A DNA stretch of 64,000 nucleotides from an uncultured Bacteroidales bacterium. Lineage in GTDB: Bacteria > Bacteroidota > Bacteroidia > Bacteroidales > UBA932. How positions within the stretch are numbered: the first letter of the stretch is position 1; the number at the start of each line of letters is the position of its first letter. A program made the translations under genes and the position numbers. The notes below the pieces were generated by a model. The model did not search any database, had not been told where the DNA came from, and saw only the letters and a list, made by a program, of their open reading frames with translations. The stretch lies in contig CASFGK010000018.1 in assembly GCA_949294195.1 (NCBI GenBank), positions 62,001-126,000 of the forward strand, given 5' to 3'. This document shows, in pieces, positions 44,107 through 55,146 of the stretch.

Positions 44107-45207
44107 CTATATATGCTCGACTTCAGGATGCAGAGTGATGCCGAAAAGATTCCGGACAGAGTCGGTTATCCTGCGTTCAAGAGCCAGAATCTCATCCGGA
44201 GTCGCATTGCCGGTCGCATTCACAATCACCAGCGGCTGATTCTCATATACGCCTGCATTGCCCTCCCTGTAACCTTTCCATCCGCACTGCTCTATCAGCC
44301 ATGCTGCCGGAATCTTCACAAAACCGGATCCGGCATCAAAATGCGGAACGGCATAATCCTGACCGTATTTCCCTTTTGCATAATTCTCCACTATGTCATA
44401 CGATGATTTCGGAACGACTGGATTCTTGAAGAAACTGCCTGCACTTCCGACAACGGCAGGATCCGGCAGTTTGGAATTGCGGATTTCCAGGATCGTCTTT
44501 CTTACCTGGGAAGGAGTCAGAGGCCCGGTCCCGGCATACTCCGCGACAGCTTTCCTGACATGGCCGTAATCCAGACGCGGCCCGGAATTCTCCGACAGGC
44601 GGAACACGACGGAAGTCACGACATACCTGCCCTTGGCCGTATCCTTGAAAACGGAATCCCTGTATCCGTACCTGCAATCCTTCACAGACAGCCAGCGCTC
44701 TTCTCCCGTAACGACATCGAAACATCTGACTTTTCTGACTATATCCTTTACCTCCACGCCATACGCGCCGATATTCTGGACTGCTGCCGCCCCGACTTCA
44801 CCGGGAATGCCGGAAAGGTTTTCCGGTCCCCAAAGCCCCCGGTCGGAACACCATGAGCAGAAATCGTCCCACAATACGCCGGAACCGGCTTCCACTTCAC
44901 AGCAACCGGATCCTGCCGCTTCCCCGACGCTTCCGGACGGAAAGGCTCGGGCCTGTTCTCCCGAACGCGGACAGACCCTGATGAATCTTATTGCGGAATG
45001 GAAGACAGTGCCGGAAAAATCCTTTGTAAACAGAAGATTGCTTCCTCCTCCTATATGGAAGAACGGCTGGGGAAACTTGCGGACTTCACTTTCCTTGTAT
45101 ATTTCAGCCAGTTCCCCGACTGAACCGAATTCCACATAGCAGGCACATGACACCTTCATCCCGAAGGTATTCAGCCGGGTAAGATCCTTGTTGTACTCTA
45201 TCTTCAT
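44107..45207 (-). CDS. murB: UDP-N-acetylenolpyruvoylglucosamine reductase
   Basis: 366 residues, somewhat longer than the ~340 of type I MurB. FAD-binding motif IGGGSNLLF (52-60), the ISGIPGxxGA-type loop (LSGIPGEVGAAAVQNIGAYG) and the KNP segment GSFFKNPVV are present, as is the C-terminal substrate lid. A Gly/Ser/Cys-rich stretch at about residues 79-101 is extra compared with the family. It reduces the MurA product. Adjacent to murA, a natural functional pair. Confidence 0.93.
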   Translation of the reverse strand: MKIEYNKDLTRLNTFGMKVSCACYVEFGSVGELAEIYKESEVRKFPQPFFHIGGGSNLLFTKDFSGTVFHSAIRFIRVCPRSGEQARAFPSGSVGEAAGSGCCEVEAGSGVLWDDFCSWCSDRGLWGPENLSGIPGEVGAAAVQNIGAYGVEVKDIVRKVRCFDVVTGEERWLSVKDCRYGYRDSVFKDTAKGRYVVTSVVFRLSENSGPRLDYGHVRKAVAEYAGTGPLTPSQVRKTILEIRNSKLPDPAVVGSAGSFFKNPVVPKSSYDIVENYAKGKYGQDYAVPHFDAGSGFVKIPAAWLIEQCGWKGYREGNAGVYENQPLVIVNATGNATPDEILALERRITDSVRNLFGITLHPEVEHI

Positions 45208-45229
45208 TCCTGGGCGGCATTTATTGCGG

Positions 45230-47434
45230 TTAACCTATTGCGGACCCGTTGGCCAGAACCTCCTGAGGGGTGATGAACCTCATCTTTCCGTCTCTCTGAC
45301 GGGCCATCAGGATCATCCCTTTGGATTCGATTCCGCGGATTTTACGCGGAGCCAGATTGGCAAGAATGCATATCTGCCTGCCCACCATCTGCTCAGGAGT
45401 ATAGAACTCGGCGATGCCGGATACTATCACCCGCTTGTCGATGCCTGTATCTATAGTGAGTTTCAGAAGTTTGTCTGTCTTAGGGACGCGCTCGGCCTCC
45501 AGTACGGTGGCCGTGCGGATATCCATCTTCTCGAAATCCTCAAACGTACATTCCTTCTTCTGAGGCTCTACTATATGTGCAGCGGCTTCGGCGGCGGCAG
45601 CTTCATTTGTCTTCCTGATGTCTTCCAGTCTCCTTACCTGAGCGTCTACGACGCTGTCTTCTATCTTGCTGAACAGGAGGACCGCCTCGCCGAGCTGATG
45701 CCCGGCATGAAGGATGGATTCCCGTCCGAGGTCAGACCATGAAAGGACAGGGGACTTGCCGTCTCCGCATCCTGAAGGGAAGCCCTCCGGACCGCTGGCC
45801 GGAACCGTATGGATTGCAGCGCCTTCTCCATGCCGGAAAACATTCTCCCCGCATGTACCTTCTTCTCCGCTGCGATGGTCATGTCCAGCAGCGATTCCCA
45901 CATTCAGGATATTGCGGAGTTTCTCCGCAGAGAAAGGCAGGAACGGCTCGAAAACGACAGCGAGGTCCGCACAGATCTGAAGTGATACATTCAGAATGGA
46001 GGCAGTCCGGTCCATATCTGTCTTGGCGACTTTCCATGGCTCGGTATCTGTCAGATATTTGTTTCCCAGACGTGCAATGTTCATGGCTTCTTTCAAGGCC
46101 TCGCGGAACTTGTAGCTGCCTATATTCTCCTCGACGGCCTTCTTCATGGCAGGTATCTGTGCAAGGGTATCCCTGTCTATGGCTTCAGGCTTCAGGTCCG
46201 CAGGGACTTTTCCTCCGAAATATTTGTGCGTAAGGACAACGGCCCGGTTCACGAAATTGCCGAGAATCGCGACCAGTTCGCTGTTGTTGCGGGACTGGAA
46301 TTCTTTCCATGTGAAATCATTGTCCTTGGTCTCAGGGGCATTGGAGCAAAGTACATAGCGGAGAACATCCTCCTGGCCGGGGAACTGCTCCAGATACTCA
46401 TTGAGCCAGACCGCCCAGTTCTTTGATGTGGAAATCTTGTTGCCCTCAAGATTGAGAAATTCGTTTGCAGGCACATTGTCCGGAAGGATATATCCGCCGT
46501 ATGCCTTCAGCATGGAAGGGAAAACGATGCAGTGGAATACGATATTGTCCTTCCCGATAAAATGGACAAGTCTTGTTTCTTCCGATTTCCACCATTTTTC
46601 CCAGCTTTGCGGAAGCAGTTCCCTGGTGTTGGATATGTATCCGATAGGAGCATCAAACCAGACATACAGCACTTTGCCTTCAGCCCCCTCAACAGGTACA
46701 GGAACACCCCAGTCAAGGTCACGGCTTACCGCCCTGGGCTGCAGGCCGCCGTCAATCCATGACTTGCACTGCCCGTAAACATTGGTCCTCCATTCCTTAT
46801 GGCCTTCGAGAATCCACTCCTTAAGCCACGGTTCATACTGGTCCAGAGGAAGATACCAATGCTTTGTCTTTTTCTTTACAGGAGTACTCCCGCTCAGAGC
46901 CGAATGCGGATTCAGAAGCTCGTCCGGGCTGAGAGTGCTTCCGCACTTCTCACACTGGTCTCCGTATGCTCCTTCATTGCCGCATTTAGGGCAGGTCCCC
47001 ACGATATAGCGGTCGGCAAGAAAGGTATTGGCCTCCGTATCAAAGTACTGTTCACTCTCCTTCTCTATGAATTTGCCTTCGTCATACATCTTGCGGAAAA
47101 ACCCGGATGCGACTTCCGAATGGATTTTCGAAGACGTGCGCGAATATATGTCGAAATTGATCCCGAACCCCTCAAATGACTTCTTGATGAGTGCGTGGTA
47201 TCTGTCCACGACATCCTGCGGAGTGCATCCTTCCTTTCTGGCCTTTATTGTGATCGGTACGCCGTGCTCGTCGGAACCGCAGATGAACAGGACATCCTCT
47301 CCCCTCATCCTCAAGTATCTCACATAAATATCTGCCGGGACATATACTCCGGCAAGATGTCCGATGTGCACCGGTCCGTTGGCATATGGCAGAGCACATG
47401 TCACCAAAGTCCTTCTGTAATCTTTCTTTTCCAT
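45230..47434 (-). CDS. metG: Methionyl-tRNA synthetase with C-terminal tRNA-binding domain
   Basis: 734 residues. HIGH motif at 23-26, the zinc-knuckle CPKCG...CEKCG (about 145-162), KMSKS equivalent KISTS, anticodon domain, and a C-terminal tRNA-binding/dimerisation (EMAP-like) domain from about 632. A Gly/His/Ser-rich segment at about 512-560 (DNA 45757-45900) is extra relative to the usual ~680-residue Bacteroidetes enzyme. The downstream motif [15 protein letters not shown] resumes the family pattern, so the frame is intact. Confidence 0.94.
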   Translation of the reverse strand: MEKKDYRRTLVTCALPYANGPVHIGHLAGVYVPADIYVRYLRMRGEDVLFICGSDEHGVPITIKARKEGCTPQDVVDRYHALIKKSFEGFGINFDIYSRTSSKIHSEVASGFFRKMYDEGKFIEKESEQYFDTEANTFLADRYIVGTCPKCGNEGAYGDQCEKCGSTLSPDELLNPHSALSGSTPVKKKTKHWYLPLDQYEPWLKEWILEGHKEWRTNVYGQCKSWIDGGLQPRAVSRDLDWGVPVPVEGAEGKVLYVWFDAPIGYISNTRELLPQSWEKWWKSEETRLVHFIGKDNIVFHCIVFPSMLKAYGGYILPDNVPANEFLNLEGNKISTSKNWAVWLNEYLEQFPGQEDVLRYVLCSNAPETKDNDFTWKEFQSRNNSELVAILGNFVNRAVVLTHKYFGGKVPADLKPEAIDRDTLAQIPAMKKAVEENIGSYKFREALKEAMNIARLGNKYLTDTEPWKVAKTDMDRTASILNVSLQICADLAVVFEPFLPFSAEKLRNILNVGIAAGHDHRSGEEGTCGENVFRHGEGAAIHTVPASGPEGFPSGCGDGKSPVLSWSDLGRESILHAGHQLGEAVLLFSKIEDSVVDAQVRRLEDIRKTNEAAAAEAAAHIVEPQKKECTFEDFEKMDIRTATVLEAERVPKTDKLLKLTIDTGIDKRVIVSGIAEFYTPEQMVGRQICILANLAPRKIRGIESKGMILMARQRDGKMRFITPQEVLANGSAIG

Positions 47435-47437
47435 ATC

Positions 47438-49438
47438 TTATCTTCCTAACTTAGTATTAATCATCACTTTTGCCCTGTTCCACAGAGCGATTTCATTCAA
47501 TATCCCTGTCTGGGACTCAAGATCGTCTCCGGCCTGTGCAAGCATGGACGAAAGCTCTTTCAGCTTCTTTTCTATCCTCTTGACCTGATATGCCATGACG
47601 GCTTTCGGCACAAAGATAACCAATTGTGTTCCGACTGATGTCAGCGAATTACGGTAATTTTCCACAGTTATGATATATTTCTCGACAAGGATATCCGAAG
47701 CCACCAGAGCCGTTTCCCTGTCTGTGCTGTTCAGAAGCCTGCGCTGGATCAGATCCTGGGCCAGGCCTTCGTCATACATGGAAAAATACTCGTTGTAGAC
47801 ATTTCTGTACGCAGTGTTCGCAAACTCCGCTTCATCAGATGCCAGGGCGCTGTCGATAAACTCCGCAACGGTCATCTGCTCCCCGTTTTCCTGATAGAAC
47901 TCCGAATCACGGTCAAATGCGAGGAGCTTGTCACCGTGTTCCAGAATGAAACCGAGCAGTTCCTTTTCGCACGGTGCAAGAGAAGGATCGTCCAGATGTA
48001 CCGGATCCTTGACGGCAGGCCCTGGCTCCGTATCCGGTATGGCGCTGCCGGCAAATACCGCTTCCTGTCCTTCCTCCGCCTGTTCCGGACGGCCCCTTCC
48101 TGATCTTGCATTCCTCTGCTTCTTGTCTGCAAGCAGCATTTCAGTGCGGGTACGGTTTATCCTGTCGAAAAGGATCTGCGACTCGATATTGAACTTCACG
48201 CTGACTGACTCTACATACACGGAGCGTTTGACTGCGTCCGGGATAAGGGCTACCGTATCCGCGATATCATTTATCAGCTCAGCTTTCCTGAGAGGATCGT
48301 CCCCGGCCCGGCCCAGAAGGATATCAGTCTTGAAACTGATGAAATCCTGCTCATGCTCCTGTATGAAACGACGCACTTCATCCAGAGTATGCTTGTGCGA
48401 GAAGGAATCCGGGTCGTCGCCGTCGGGAAGAAGCACCACTTTCACATTCATGCCCTCCTTCAGTATCAGGCCGATACCGCGCAGCGCGGCATGAATGCCC
48501 GCCGAATCGCCGTCATATATCACAGTTATATTCCGGGTGAATTTTCTGACAAGACGTATCTGCTCCACTGTCAGCGAGGTCCCGCTAGAAGCCGCCACAT
48601 TGGTTATTCCAAGCTGATGCATGGAAATGACGTCAAGATACCCTTCGACCAGATAACATCTGTCCTGACGGGCGATTTCGTTCCGCGCGAAGCAGATCCC
48701 GTACAACGACCTGCTCTTTACGTAAATCTCGGTTTCCGGAGAATTGACGTACTTTGCTACCGACTTGTCTGTCCTGAGAGTACGGCCGCCGAATGCTATC
48801 ACCCGGCCGCTTACCGAATGTATCGGGAACATCACCCTGTCGTGGAACCGGTCCTGAAGACTTCCGTCATCCCTCTTGACACACAGTCCCGTATCGATAA
48901 GGAATTCCTCCTTGTATCCTGAAGCCCTGGCCGCATCCGTCAGGGCATGCCGGCCTGAGGGAGCCCAGCCGAGACCGAATTTTTCTATTGTTTCGTCTTC
49001 AAGTTTTCTGGACTTGAAATATGCGTAGCCCACGGCCCTCCCCTCTCCGGTCCTGAGGCTTTCCTTGAAAAAACCGGCTGCGAAACCGGATACCAGATAC
49101 ATGCTTTCGCTGCGCTGGCGCAATGCGATATCCTCCGCCGACTCTTCCTTCTCCACTATCTCGATATTGTATTTACGGGCCAGATATCTCAGCGCCTCGG
49201 CATAAGTCATGCTTTCGTGCTCCATCACGAAACCCACTGCCGTTCCGGACTTTCCGCATCCGAAACACTTGTATATGCCTTTAGCAGGGGACACATAGAA
49301 CGAAGGGGTCTTCTCGTTGTGGAACGGACAGCACGCGACAAAATTGGCGCCCCGCCTTTTGAGCGGGACGAAATCGCCCACGACATCCGCTATCTGGGCT
49401 GTATCAAGAATCCTGTCTGCTGTTTCTTTTGGAATCAT
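47438..49438 (-). CDS. dnaG: DNA primase
   Basis: 666 residues. CHC2 zinc finger at the N-terminus with Cys37, His40, Cys58 and Cys61; TOPRIM catalytic domain with VEGYLDVISMH and the downstream Asp-Gly-Asp (VIYDGDSAG); C-terminal helicase-binding region with a Gln/Glu-rich linker. Synthesises RNA primers at the replication fork. Starts 14 bases after the DUF308 gene and ends 3 bases before metG. Confidence 0.95.
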   Translation of the reverse strand: MIPKETADRILDTAQIADVVGDFVPLKRRGANFVACCPFHNEKTPSFYVSPAKGIYKCFGCGKSGTAVGFVMEHESMTYAEALRYLARKYNIEIVEKEESAEDIALRQRSESMYLVSGFAAGFFKESLRTGEGRAVGYAYFKSRKLEDETIEKFGLGWAPSGRHALTDAARASGYKEEFLIDTGLCVKRDDGSLQDRFHDRVMFPIHSVSGRVIAFGGRTLRTDKSVAKYVNSPETEIYVKSRSLYGICFARNEIARQDRCYLVEGYLDVISMHQLGITNVAASSGTSLTVEQIRLVRKFTRNITVIYDGDSAGIHAALRGIGLILKEGMNVKVVLLPDGDDPDSFSHKHTLDEVRRFIQEHEQDFISFKTDILLGRAGDDPLRKAELINDIADTVALIPDAVKRSVYVESVSVKFNIESQILFDRINRTRTEMLLADKKQRNARSGRGRPEQAEEGQEAVFAGSAIPDTEPGPAVKDPVHLDDPSLAPCEKELLGFILEHGDKLLAFDRDSEFYQENGEQMTVAEFIDSALASDEAEFANTAYRNVYNEYFSMYDEGLAQDLIQRRLLNSTDRETALVASDILVEKYIITVENYRNSLTSVGTQLVIFVPKAVMAYQVKRIEKKLKELSSMLAQAGDDLESQTGILNEIALWNRAKVMINTKLGR

Positions 49439-49452
49439 CCGGAGAAAACCTC

Positions 49453-50091
49453 TTATTTGTCTTCCCCTACTTTTTCGTAATCCACATCCCTGACATCACC
49501 TTCACCCGTACCGCCGTCATGCCCGGAAGCTGAATCTGCATTGAATTTTATCTCGTATTCCTTCATGGCCTTGCGCATTTTCCATGTAGAGACAAGGTCG
49601 GAGACACCATAGACCAGAAGCGAGACCCCGGCCACAAGAGTAATGAACTGCCCCAGTCCGAAAGGATGGAATGTCACCAGCGCACCGCCGACAGTACAGA
49701 GGACGGGCATGAAAAAGGCCCATGCCCCGACAGGAAGCACCCTGTTCGCACTGACAAGAGCCGAAATCTGGAATATTCCGAATATCATCAGTATCAGTCC
49801 GAGAAGGAACATCACTATGCTTGCCACCTCCGCCGGGAAGATGAATATGAGGATACCGAGAATGATGTCTACGGCTGTATTCGTTATCATAAGGGCAAGT
49901 CCGCCGTTTGAGCGGTTGGCTATTCCGAAGACAAGAGACACTATGCCTGAAGCAATCAGGAACGCGGCGACTATTTTCACTATTATCACGAGCGATGTGG
50001 CCGGAAAGGATACCATCACCACACCAAGCGCAATCGCAACGGCTGCCCTCAGCAGTCCGCCCGTCCTGTTTCTGAACCCGAATGTTATCAT
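49453..50091 (-). CDS. DUF308/HdeD-family membrane protein
   Basis: 212 residues with six hydrophobic helices in three pairs (about 12-30, 33-52, 66-84, 88-108, 123-142, 146-164) and a hydrophilic, Gly/Asp-rich C-terminal tail. The pattern matches the DUF308 (HdeD-like) family, linked to acid resistance in E. coli but of unknown role here. First gene in the minus-strand unit that continues with dnaG. Confidence 0.82.
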   Translation of the reverse strand: MITFGFRNRTGGLLRAAVAIALGVVMVSFPATSLVIIVKIVAAFLIASGIVSLVFGIANRSNGGLALMITNTAVDIILGILIFIFPAEVASIVMFLLGLILMIFGIFQISALVSANRVLPVGAWAFFMPVLCTVGGALVTFHPFGLGQFITLVAGVSLLVYGVSDLVSTWKMRKAMKEYEIKFNADSASGHDGGTGEGDVRDVDYEKVGEDK

Positions 50092-50113
50092 AATATTATT
50101 GAGTTTTAACTTG

Positions 50114-50121
50114 CGAAGTTA
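50114..50121 (-). promoter_or_regulatory. Possible -7 box for the DUF308-dnaG unit
   Basis: TAACTTCG on the minus strand, one base off TAnnTTTG, 22 bases before the ATG at 50091. Confidence 0.35.
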
Positions 50122-50143
50122 GCAATTATTCCTCAATATTTGT

Positions 50144-50151
50144 TACTTTCG
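50144..50151 (+). promoter_or_regulatory. Possible -7 box for fhs
   Basis: TACTTTCG, one base off TAnnTTTG, 25 bases before the fhs ATG, divergent to the DUF308 box. Confidence 0.4.
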
Positions 50152-50176
50152 CATACCGTAATCAAATCATCAGCAC

Positions 50177-51844
50177 ATGAAACCTGACATAGAAATCGCA
50201 AGAAACGTAAAAATGCGGAAAATCACCGATGTGGCATCGGGAACAGGCATCCCGCAGGAAGACATCGAACAGTACGGGAAATACATGGCCAAAGTGCCTG
50301 TCGGCCTGATTGATGAAAAGAAAGTACGCAGGAGCAAACTCATACTTGTTACGGCAATTACGGCTACCAAGACCGGTATCGGGAAGACAACGGCTTCCAT
50401 CGGGCTTGCTCTGGGAATGAACAGGATAGGCAAGAAAGCCGTGCTTGCACTCAGGGAGCCGTCACTCGGTCCCTGCTTCGGCATGAAAGGAGGAGCGGCC
50501 GGAGGAGGATATGCCCAGGTGGTGCCGATGGAAAAGATAAACCTTCATTTTACTGGAGACTTCCATGCCATAACTTCCGCCCACAATATGATTGCAGCCT
50601 TGCTGGACAACTATCTGTACCAGCATCAGGCAGAAGGCTTCGCCCTGAAAGAGATCCTGTGGAAAAGAGTGCTGGACGTAAACGACAGGTCGCTCAGGAA
50701 CATAGTGACAGGACTGGGGCCCCGTACGAACGGTCTGGTACAGGAGTCCGGATTTGACATCACACCTGCATCGGAAATCATGGCAATCCTCTGTCTGGCA
50801 AGCGATCTGGATGATCTCAGACGCAGAGTCGGGAACATACTGCTGGGGTACAGGTTTGACGGCAGCGCATTCACTGTCAAGGATATGGGAATAGAGGGCG
50901 CAGTCACTGCCCTGCTGATGGATGCGCTCAATCCCAATCTGGTGCAGACGACGGAGGGAACAGCGGCATTTGTCCACGGAGGTCCTTTCGCGAACATTGC
51001 ACACGGATGCAACTCCGTGGCGGCAACCAAAATGGCAATGACTTTCGGAGACTATGCAATTACAGAGGCAGGCTTCGGCGCTGATCTGGGAGCAGAGAAA
51101 TTCCTCAACATAAAATGCCGCAAAAGCGGCCTGTATCCGGCTCTGACTCTGCTGGTCGCATCGCTCCAGGGGTTGAAAATGCACGGAGAAGTGCCTCTTG
51201 AAAAGATAAAGGAGCCGTCCCTGGAAGGAGTCAGGAAAGGATTCGGCAATCTGGACAGACATATCCGGAATCTGCAGGGCTTCGGGCAGACAGTAATGGT
51301 ATGCTTCAACAGATTTGCAAGCGACACGCAGGAAGAGATTGAACTAGTGCGCCGGCACTGTTCGGAAATGGGCGTGGAATTCGCTGTCAATGACGGATAT
51401 GCACATGGAGGTGAAGGAGCCGCGGATCTGGCCCGCAAAGTAGTGGAAGTCATCGACAGGAACCCTTCAGGTCCGCTGGAGTTCACATACAGTGACCAGG
51501 ACAGCCTCATGGAAAAGATATGCAAAGTGGCCCGGGGAATATACAAGGCAGGCAGTGTCATATTCAGCAAGACGGCACTCAGAAAACTTGAAGCGGCAGA
51601 AAAGCTGGGCTTTTCCGGTTTTCCGGTCTGCATCGCCAAGACACAGTATTCCTTCTCGCAGGACCCCAAAGGATATGGCGCCCCTGAAGGCTTCGACTTT
51701 GAAATCAATGACATCGTCATAAATTCAGGTTCTGAAATGATTGTGGCTGTTGCAGGTGACATCATCCGGATGCCGGGACTGCCGAAGCACCCTCAGGCGC
51801 TGGACATTGATGTTGAAAACGGATTTATCAACGGACTCAGCTAA
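50177..51844 (+). CDS. fhs: Formate-tetrahydrofolate ligase
   Basis: 555 residues, complete. Makes 10-formyl-THF from formate and ATP. The P-loop reads TKTGIGKTT in place of the more common PAGEGKTT, which changes residues before GKTT but keeps the lysine. The [19 protein letters not shown] segment, HFTGDFHAI and the C-terminal folate region are well conserved. First of three plus-strand genes (fhs, PHP, patatin). Confidence 0.95.
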   Translation: MKPDIEIARNVKMRKITDVASGTGIPQEDIEQYGKYMAKVPVGLIDEKKVRRSKLILVTAITATKTGIGKTTASIGLALGMNRIGKKAVLALREPSLGPCFGMKGGAAGGGYAQVVPMEKINLHFTGDFHAITSAHNMIAALLDNYLYQHQAEGFALKEILWKRVLDVNDRSLRNIVTGLGPRTNGLVQESGFDITPASEIMAILCLASDLDDLRRRVGNILLGYRFDGSAFTVKDMGIEGAVTALLMDALNPNLVQTTEGTAAFVHGGPFANIAHGCNSVAATKMAMTFGDYAITEAGFGADLGAEKFLNIKCRKSGLYPALTLLVASLQGLKMHGEVPLEKIKEPSLEGVRKGFGNLDRHIRNLQGFGQTVMVCFNRFASDTQEEIELVRRHCSEMGVEFAVNDGYAHGGEGAADLARKVVEVIDRNPSGPLEFTYSDQDSLMEKICKVARGIYKAGSVIFSKTALRKLEAAEKLGFSGFPVCIAKTQYSFSQDPKGYGAPEGFDFEINDIVINSGSEMIVAVAGDIIRMPGLPKHPQALDIDVENGFINGLS

Positions 51845-51876
51845 GAATCCCGGTGTTCCGGAATGACTTGAAGGCA

Positions 51877-52734
51877 ATGAAACTGTTCGACAACCATAAC
51901 CATAGCCAGTTCTCCTTTGACGGGAAAAAGACAAGCGTGGAAAATTCCGCCAGGTCAGCTTTTGAAAAAGGGCTGTCAGGCATCTGTTTTACAGACCACT
52001 GCGACTTTTTCGTCCCTCCTATGAAAGCCCTGCATGAAGACCTTGTACCGGAGGTCTTTGATGTAGATGCCCAACAGCGGGAAATAGACAGGGTCTGCGC
52101 GGAATTTTCTTCAACCCGGCTCATGACAGAGGACGGAGATGCGTTCAGGATCTTCAAGGGCATTGAAATCGGTGTACAGAAAAGCTGCAGGGACCGGATA
52201 CGGAAACACCTCTCGGATCACAGTTTCGACCAGATAATAGCTTCAGTCCACTATCTTGACGATACGGATCCCTTCTACGGAGGATATTATGAAGGGAAAG
52301 ACTGGAAGACAGCCTACGGACATTACCTTGAAACCCTATATGAGGAAATGGTCTGGCTCGGCAGGGATTTCGATATCATGGGACACTACGACTATGTGGC
52401 ACGATATGCCCCTTACCCTCAGTCCAGCATTCTGTACAAGGATTTCAGCGACATTTTCGATGCGATGCTCAGGCTCCTTGCAGAAGGAGGCAAAGCATTG
52501 GAAATCAACACCAAGACATATAAGGACTATAATGGCAGGACTCCTGTCCTTGACACCGATATCCTCAAAAGGTTCCGGGAGCTTGGCGGAGAAGCCGTCA
52601 GCCTCGGTTCCGACTCCCATGACGGAGCAAGACCCGGAGACAACTTCCAGGCCTTTGCCGGAATCATAAGAAATGCCGGCTTCAGGTATACGGCACATTT
52701 CGAATCCCGCAAGCTGTGCATGTCCCGGCTGTAA
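51877..52734 (+). CDS. PHP-domain phosphatase, histidinol-phosphatase-like
   Basis: 285 residues from ATG 51877; a GTG 24 bases upstream is open but less likely. PHP metal motifs are DNHNHSQFSFDG (His pair), FTDHCD, and a later His in ASVHYLDD and DSHD near the C-terminus. Similar in length and layout to HisJ histidinol-phosphatases, but with no histidine genes nearby, so the substrate is uncertain. Starts 32 bases after fhs. Confidence 0.8.
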   Translation: MKLFDNHNHSQFSFDGKKTSVENSARSAFEKGLSGICFTDHCDFFVPPMKALHEDLVPEVFDVDAQQREIDRVCAEFSSTRLMTEDGDAFRIFKGIEIGVQKSCRDRIRKHLSDHSFDQIIASVHYLDDTDPFYGGYYEGKDWKTAYGHYLETLYEEMVWLGRDFDIMGHYDYVARYAPYPQSSILYKDFSDIFDAMLRLLAEGGKALEINTKTYKDYNGRTPVLDTDILKRFRELGGEAVSLGSDSHDGARPGDNFQAFAGIIRNAGFRYTAHFESRKLCMSRL

Positions 52735-52797
52735 GCCTGTACGGACTTCCATCCGGAAACGGAAGCATGATCACGAAACACTAAAATACACCACACC

Positions 52798-53802
52798 ATG
52801 CCAACAGAAAACAACAGGAAAAAAGCGGCTCTCGCCCTTTCGAGCGGAGGACCAAGAGGATTCGCCTACATAGGGGCGATTGAAGAACTTGAAGCCAGAG
52901 GCTATGAAATAACATCCATTGCCGGGACGTCCATAGGCTCGCTGGTGGGAGGGATTCATGCTGCGGGAAAACTTGCCGAAGTCAAACAGTGGCTTTTCAG
53001 TCTTGACGTATGGAAAGTATTCACACTCATGGATATATCCATCAGCATGAACCATCTGGTAAAAGGGGACAAGGTGATTGAGGCGCTCAAGGGAATTGTT
53101 CCGGATACGAATATAGAAGACCTGAAAATACCTTTTAAGGCCATAGCTACCGATTTCTACACGGGGGAAGAGGTCATTTTTGACCGGGGAAATCTGTTTC
53201 AGGCCATCCGGGCATCCATTTCGATTCCGTCCCTGTTCCGTCCGGTCAAAATCGGATCGAGGACACTGATTGACGGAGGCATAGCCAACACCATGCCTCT
53301 GAACAGGGTCGACAGGACACCTGGAGACATTCTGGTAGGATTTGATGTGAATGACGTGAATGTGGAAAAAATACGGGGAATCATACGGGAAGACGCCGAT
53401 GCAGAAGCAAAAAAAGAACAGGAGGACAGGGCGCGGTCTGAAAAGACAAAAGCCGTACTGCATGCTGTCAGATACAACGACACAATGACCATACTCGAAA
53501 AAATCAAGCTTGCGGGCATGCAAGGCCATGAAATGGTCAGACACGTGTTTGACCAGGATGTACCGCAGCCAGAACTGTTCAATGAAGAATCCAACTACTA
53601 CAAGGTACTCGGACGGACATTCAGCCTGATGAACCACGTAAATGCCAAGATGGGCATCGCACTGACTCCTCCTGACATTCTTGTCAGCATGCCTTTCGAT
53701 GAATTCGGAGCCATATCCGACTATGCCAGGGCAGAAGAGATATCTGAAAGGGGACGGCAGCTAATGAAGGAGGCCCTTGACAAATACGAAGGCATTCACT
53801 GA
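52798..53802 (+). CDS. Patatin-like phospholipase
   Basis: 334 residues, no signal peptide, so probably cytosolic. The patatin catalytic dyad is present: Ser45 in GTSIG and Asp159 in DGG. The oxyanion-hole motif is GGPRG (17-21). Likely an esterase or phospholipase A acting on lipids; RssA-type family. A C-terminal extension of ~140 residues is mostly helical. Separated from the PHP gene by 63 bases. Confidence 0.88.
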   Translation: MPTENNRKKAALALSSGGPRGFAYIGAIEELEARGYEITSIAGTSIGSLVGGIHAAGKLAEVKQWLFSLDVWKVFTLMDISISMNHLVKGDKVIEALKGIVPDTNIEDLKIPFKAIATDFYTGEEVIFDRGNLFQAIRASISIPSLFRPVKIGSRTLIDGGIANTMPLNRVDRTPGDILVGFDVNDVNVEKIRGIIREDADAEAKKEQEDRARSEKTKAVLHAVRYNDTMTILEKIKLAGMQGHEMVRHVFDQDVPQPELFNEESNYYKVLGRTFSLMNHVNAKMGIALTPPDILVSMPFDEFGAISDYARAEEISERGRQLMKEALDKYEGIH

Positions 53803-53831
53803 CAGAAGAACCGGGGAATCAAGTCTGGCGT

Positions 53832-53839
53832 TATTTTTG
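53832..53839 (+). promoter_or_regulatory. -7 promoter box of the malic enzyme gene
   Basis: TATTTTTG, full match to TAnnTTTG, 41 bases before the ATG. Confidence 0.6.
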
Positions 53840-53880
53840 ATACATCGGGGCAGCTTTTCAAATAAAAAAGGATTTATCAG

Positions 53881-55146
53881 ATGAACAAGACAGACGAACT
53901 TGCACTTAAGTATCACAGCAGCTTCCCCGCTGGAAAAATCGGCATCATTCCCACAAAACCTACCGCATCCCAGGACGATCTGGCACTTGCATATACTCCC
54001 GGTGTAGCCGTGCCCTCCCTGGCCATTGCGGAGAGTCCTGACACGATTTATGACTATACCGGTAAAGGAAATCTGGTAGCTGTCATCTCAAACGGTACTG
54101 CCGTACTTGGTCTGGGAAACATCGGAGCCGCAGCCTCAAAACCTGTAATGGAAGGCAAAGCCCTGCTGTTCAAGATTCTGGGCGGAGTAGACGCTTTTGA
54201 CATTGAAGTCGACACAAGAGACGTGGATGAGTTCATAAGGACAGTCAAAGCCATTTCCGTATCGTTCGGCGGCATAAACCTGGAAGACATAAAGGCTCCG
54301 GAATGTTTTGAAATAGAGGACCGGCTTATAAATGAACTTGATATCCCAGTAATGCATGACGACCAGCACGGGACTGCAATCATCACTTCCGCCGCCCTCA
54401 TCAACGCACTTGAAATTGCAGGCAAGCGCCCTGATGAAGTGAAAGTGGTCGTAAACGGGGCAGGCGCGGCAGCGATAGCCTGTACCGACATGTATATCAA
54501 GATAGGCATCCGTCCTGAAAATATCGTCATGTGTGACAGTAAGGGTGTCATAAGGGCTGACCGTACCGACCTTAATCCGCAGAAACGCAGATTCGCCACC
54601 GGAAGAGGCCTGCACACACTTGAGGATGCCATCAGCGGAGCTGATGTCTTTGCAGGGTTCTCGAAGGCGGGTGTCCTGAGCAAGGAAATGGTCAAGACAA
54701 TGGCAGAACGCCCTATCATCATGGCTCTTGCAAACCCGTACCCTGAAATCAGCTACGAAGATGCCCGGGAAGCAAGACCCGACGCCCTGGTGGCGACAGG
54801 AAGAAGCGACTATCCGAATCAGGTAAACAACGTAATCGGATTCCCGTATATTTTCAGGGGAGCGCTTGACACCAGAGCAAAGGCCATCAACGATGAAATG
54901 AAAATCGCCGCTGCGCATGCAATCGCGGCTCTGGCCAAAGATCCGGTACCGGAAGACATTCTTAAGGCATACAATGTCAGCAGCCTGACTTTCGGTCCCG
55001 ACTACATGATTCCCAAAGCCTTGGACAAAAGGCTTCTGGAAACGGTCTCCACTGCGGTAGCCAAGGCGGCCATGGATTCAGGAGCCGCACGAAGGCCTGT
55101 AGACGACTGGGACAAATACAGAAAATATCTGCATACACTGGTCTGA
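53881..55146 (+). CDS. Malic enzyme
   Basis: 421 residues. Oxidative decarboxylation of malate to pyruvate. The malic N-domain has the catalytic Tyr in [10 protein letters not shown] and Lys in the [17 protein letters not shown] / [12 protein letters not shown] segment; metal ligands Glu-Asp are in [11 protein letters not shown]; the NAD(P) domain has GAGAAA. It lacks the C-terminal phosphotransacetylase domain of the long MaeB type. Monocistronic with its own promoter box. NAD versus NADP preference cannot be read with confidence. Confidence 0.92.
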   Translation: MNKTDELALKYHSSFPAGKIGIIPTKPTASQDDLALAYTPGVAVPSLAIAESPDTIYDYTGKGNLVAVISNGTAVLGLGNIGAAASKPVMEGKALLFKILGGVDAFDIEVDTRDVDEFIRTVKAISVSFGGINLEDIKAPECFEIEDRLINELDIPVMHDDQHGTAIITSAALINALEIAGKRPDEVKVVVNGAGAAAIACTDMYIKIGIRPENIVMCDSKGVIRADRTDLNPQKRRFATGRGLHTLEDAISGADVFAGFSKAGVLSKEMVKTMAERPIIMALANPYPEISYEDAREARPDALVATGRSDYPNQVNNVIGFPYIFRGALDTRAKAINDEMKIAAAHAIAALAKDPVPEDILKAYNVSSLTFGPDYMIPKALDKRLLETVSTAVAKAAMDSGAARRPVDDWDKYRKYLHTLV

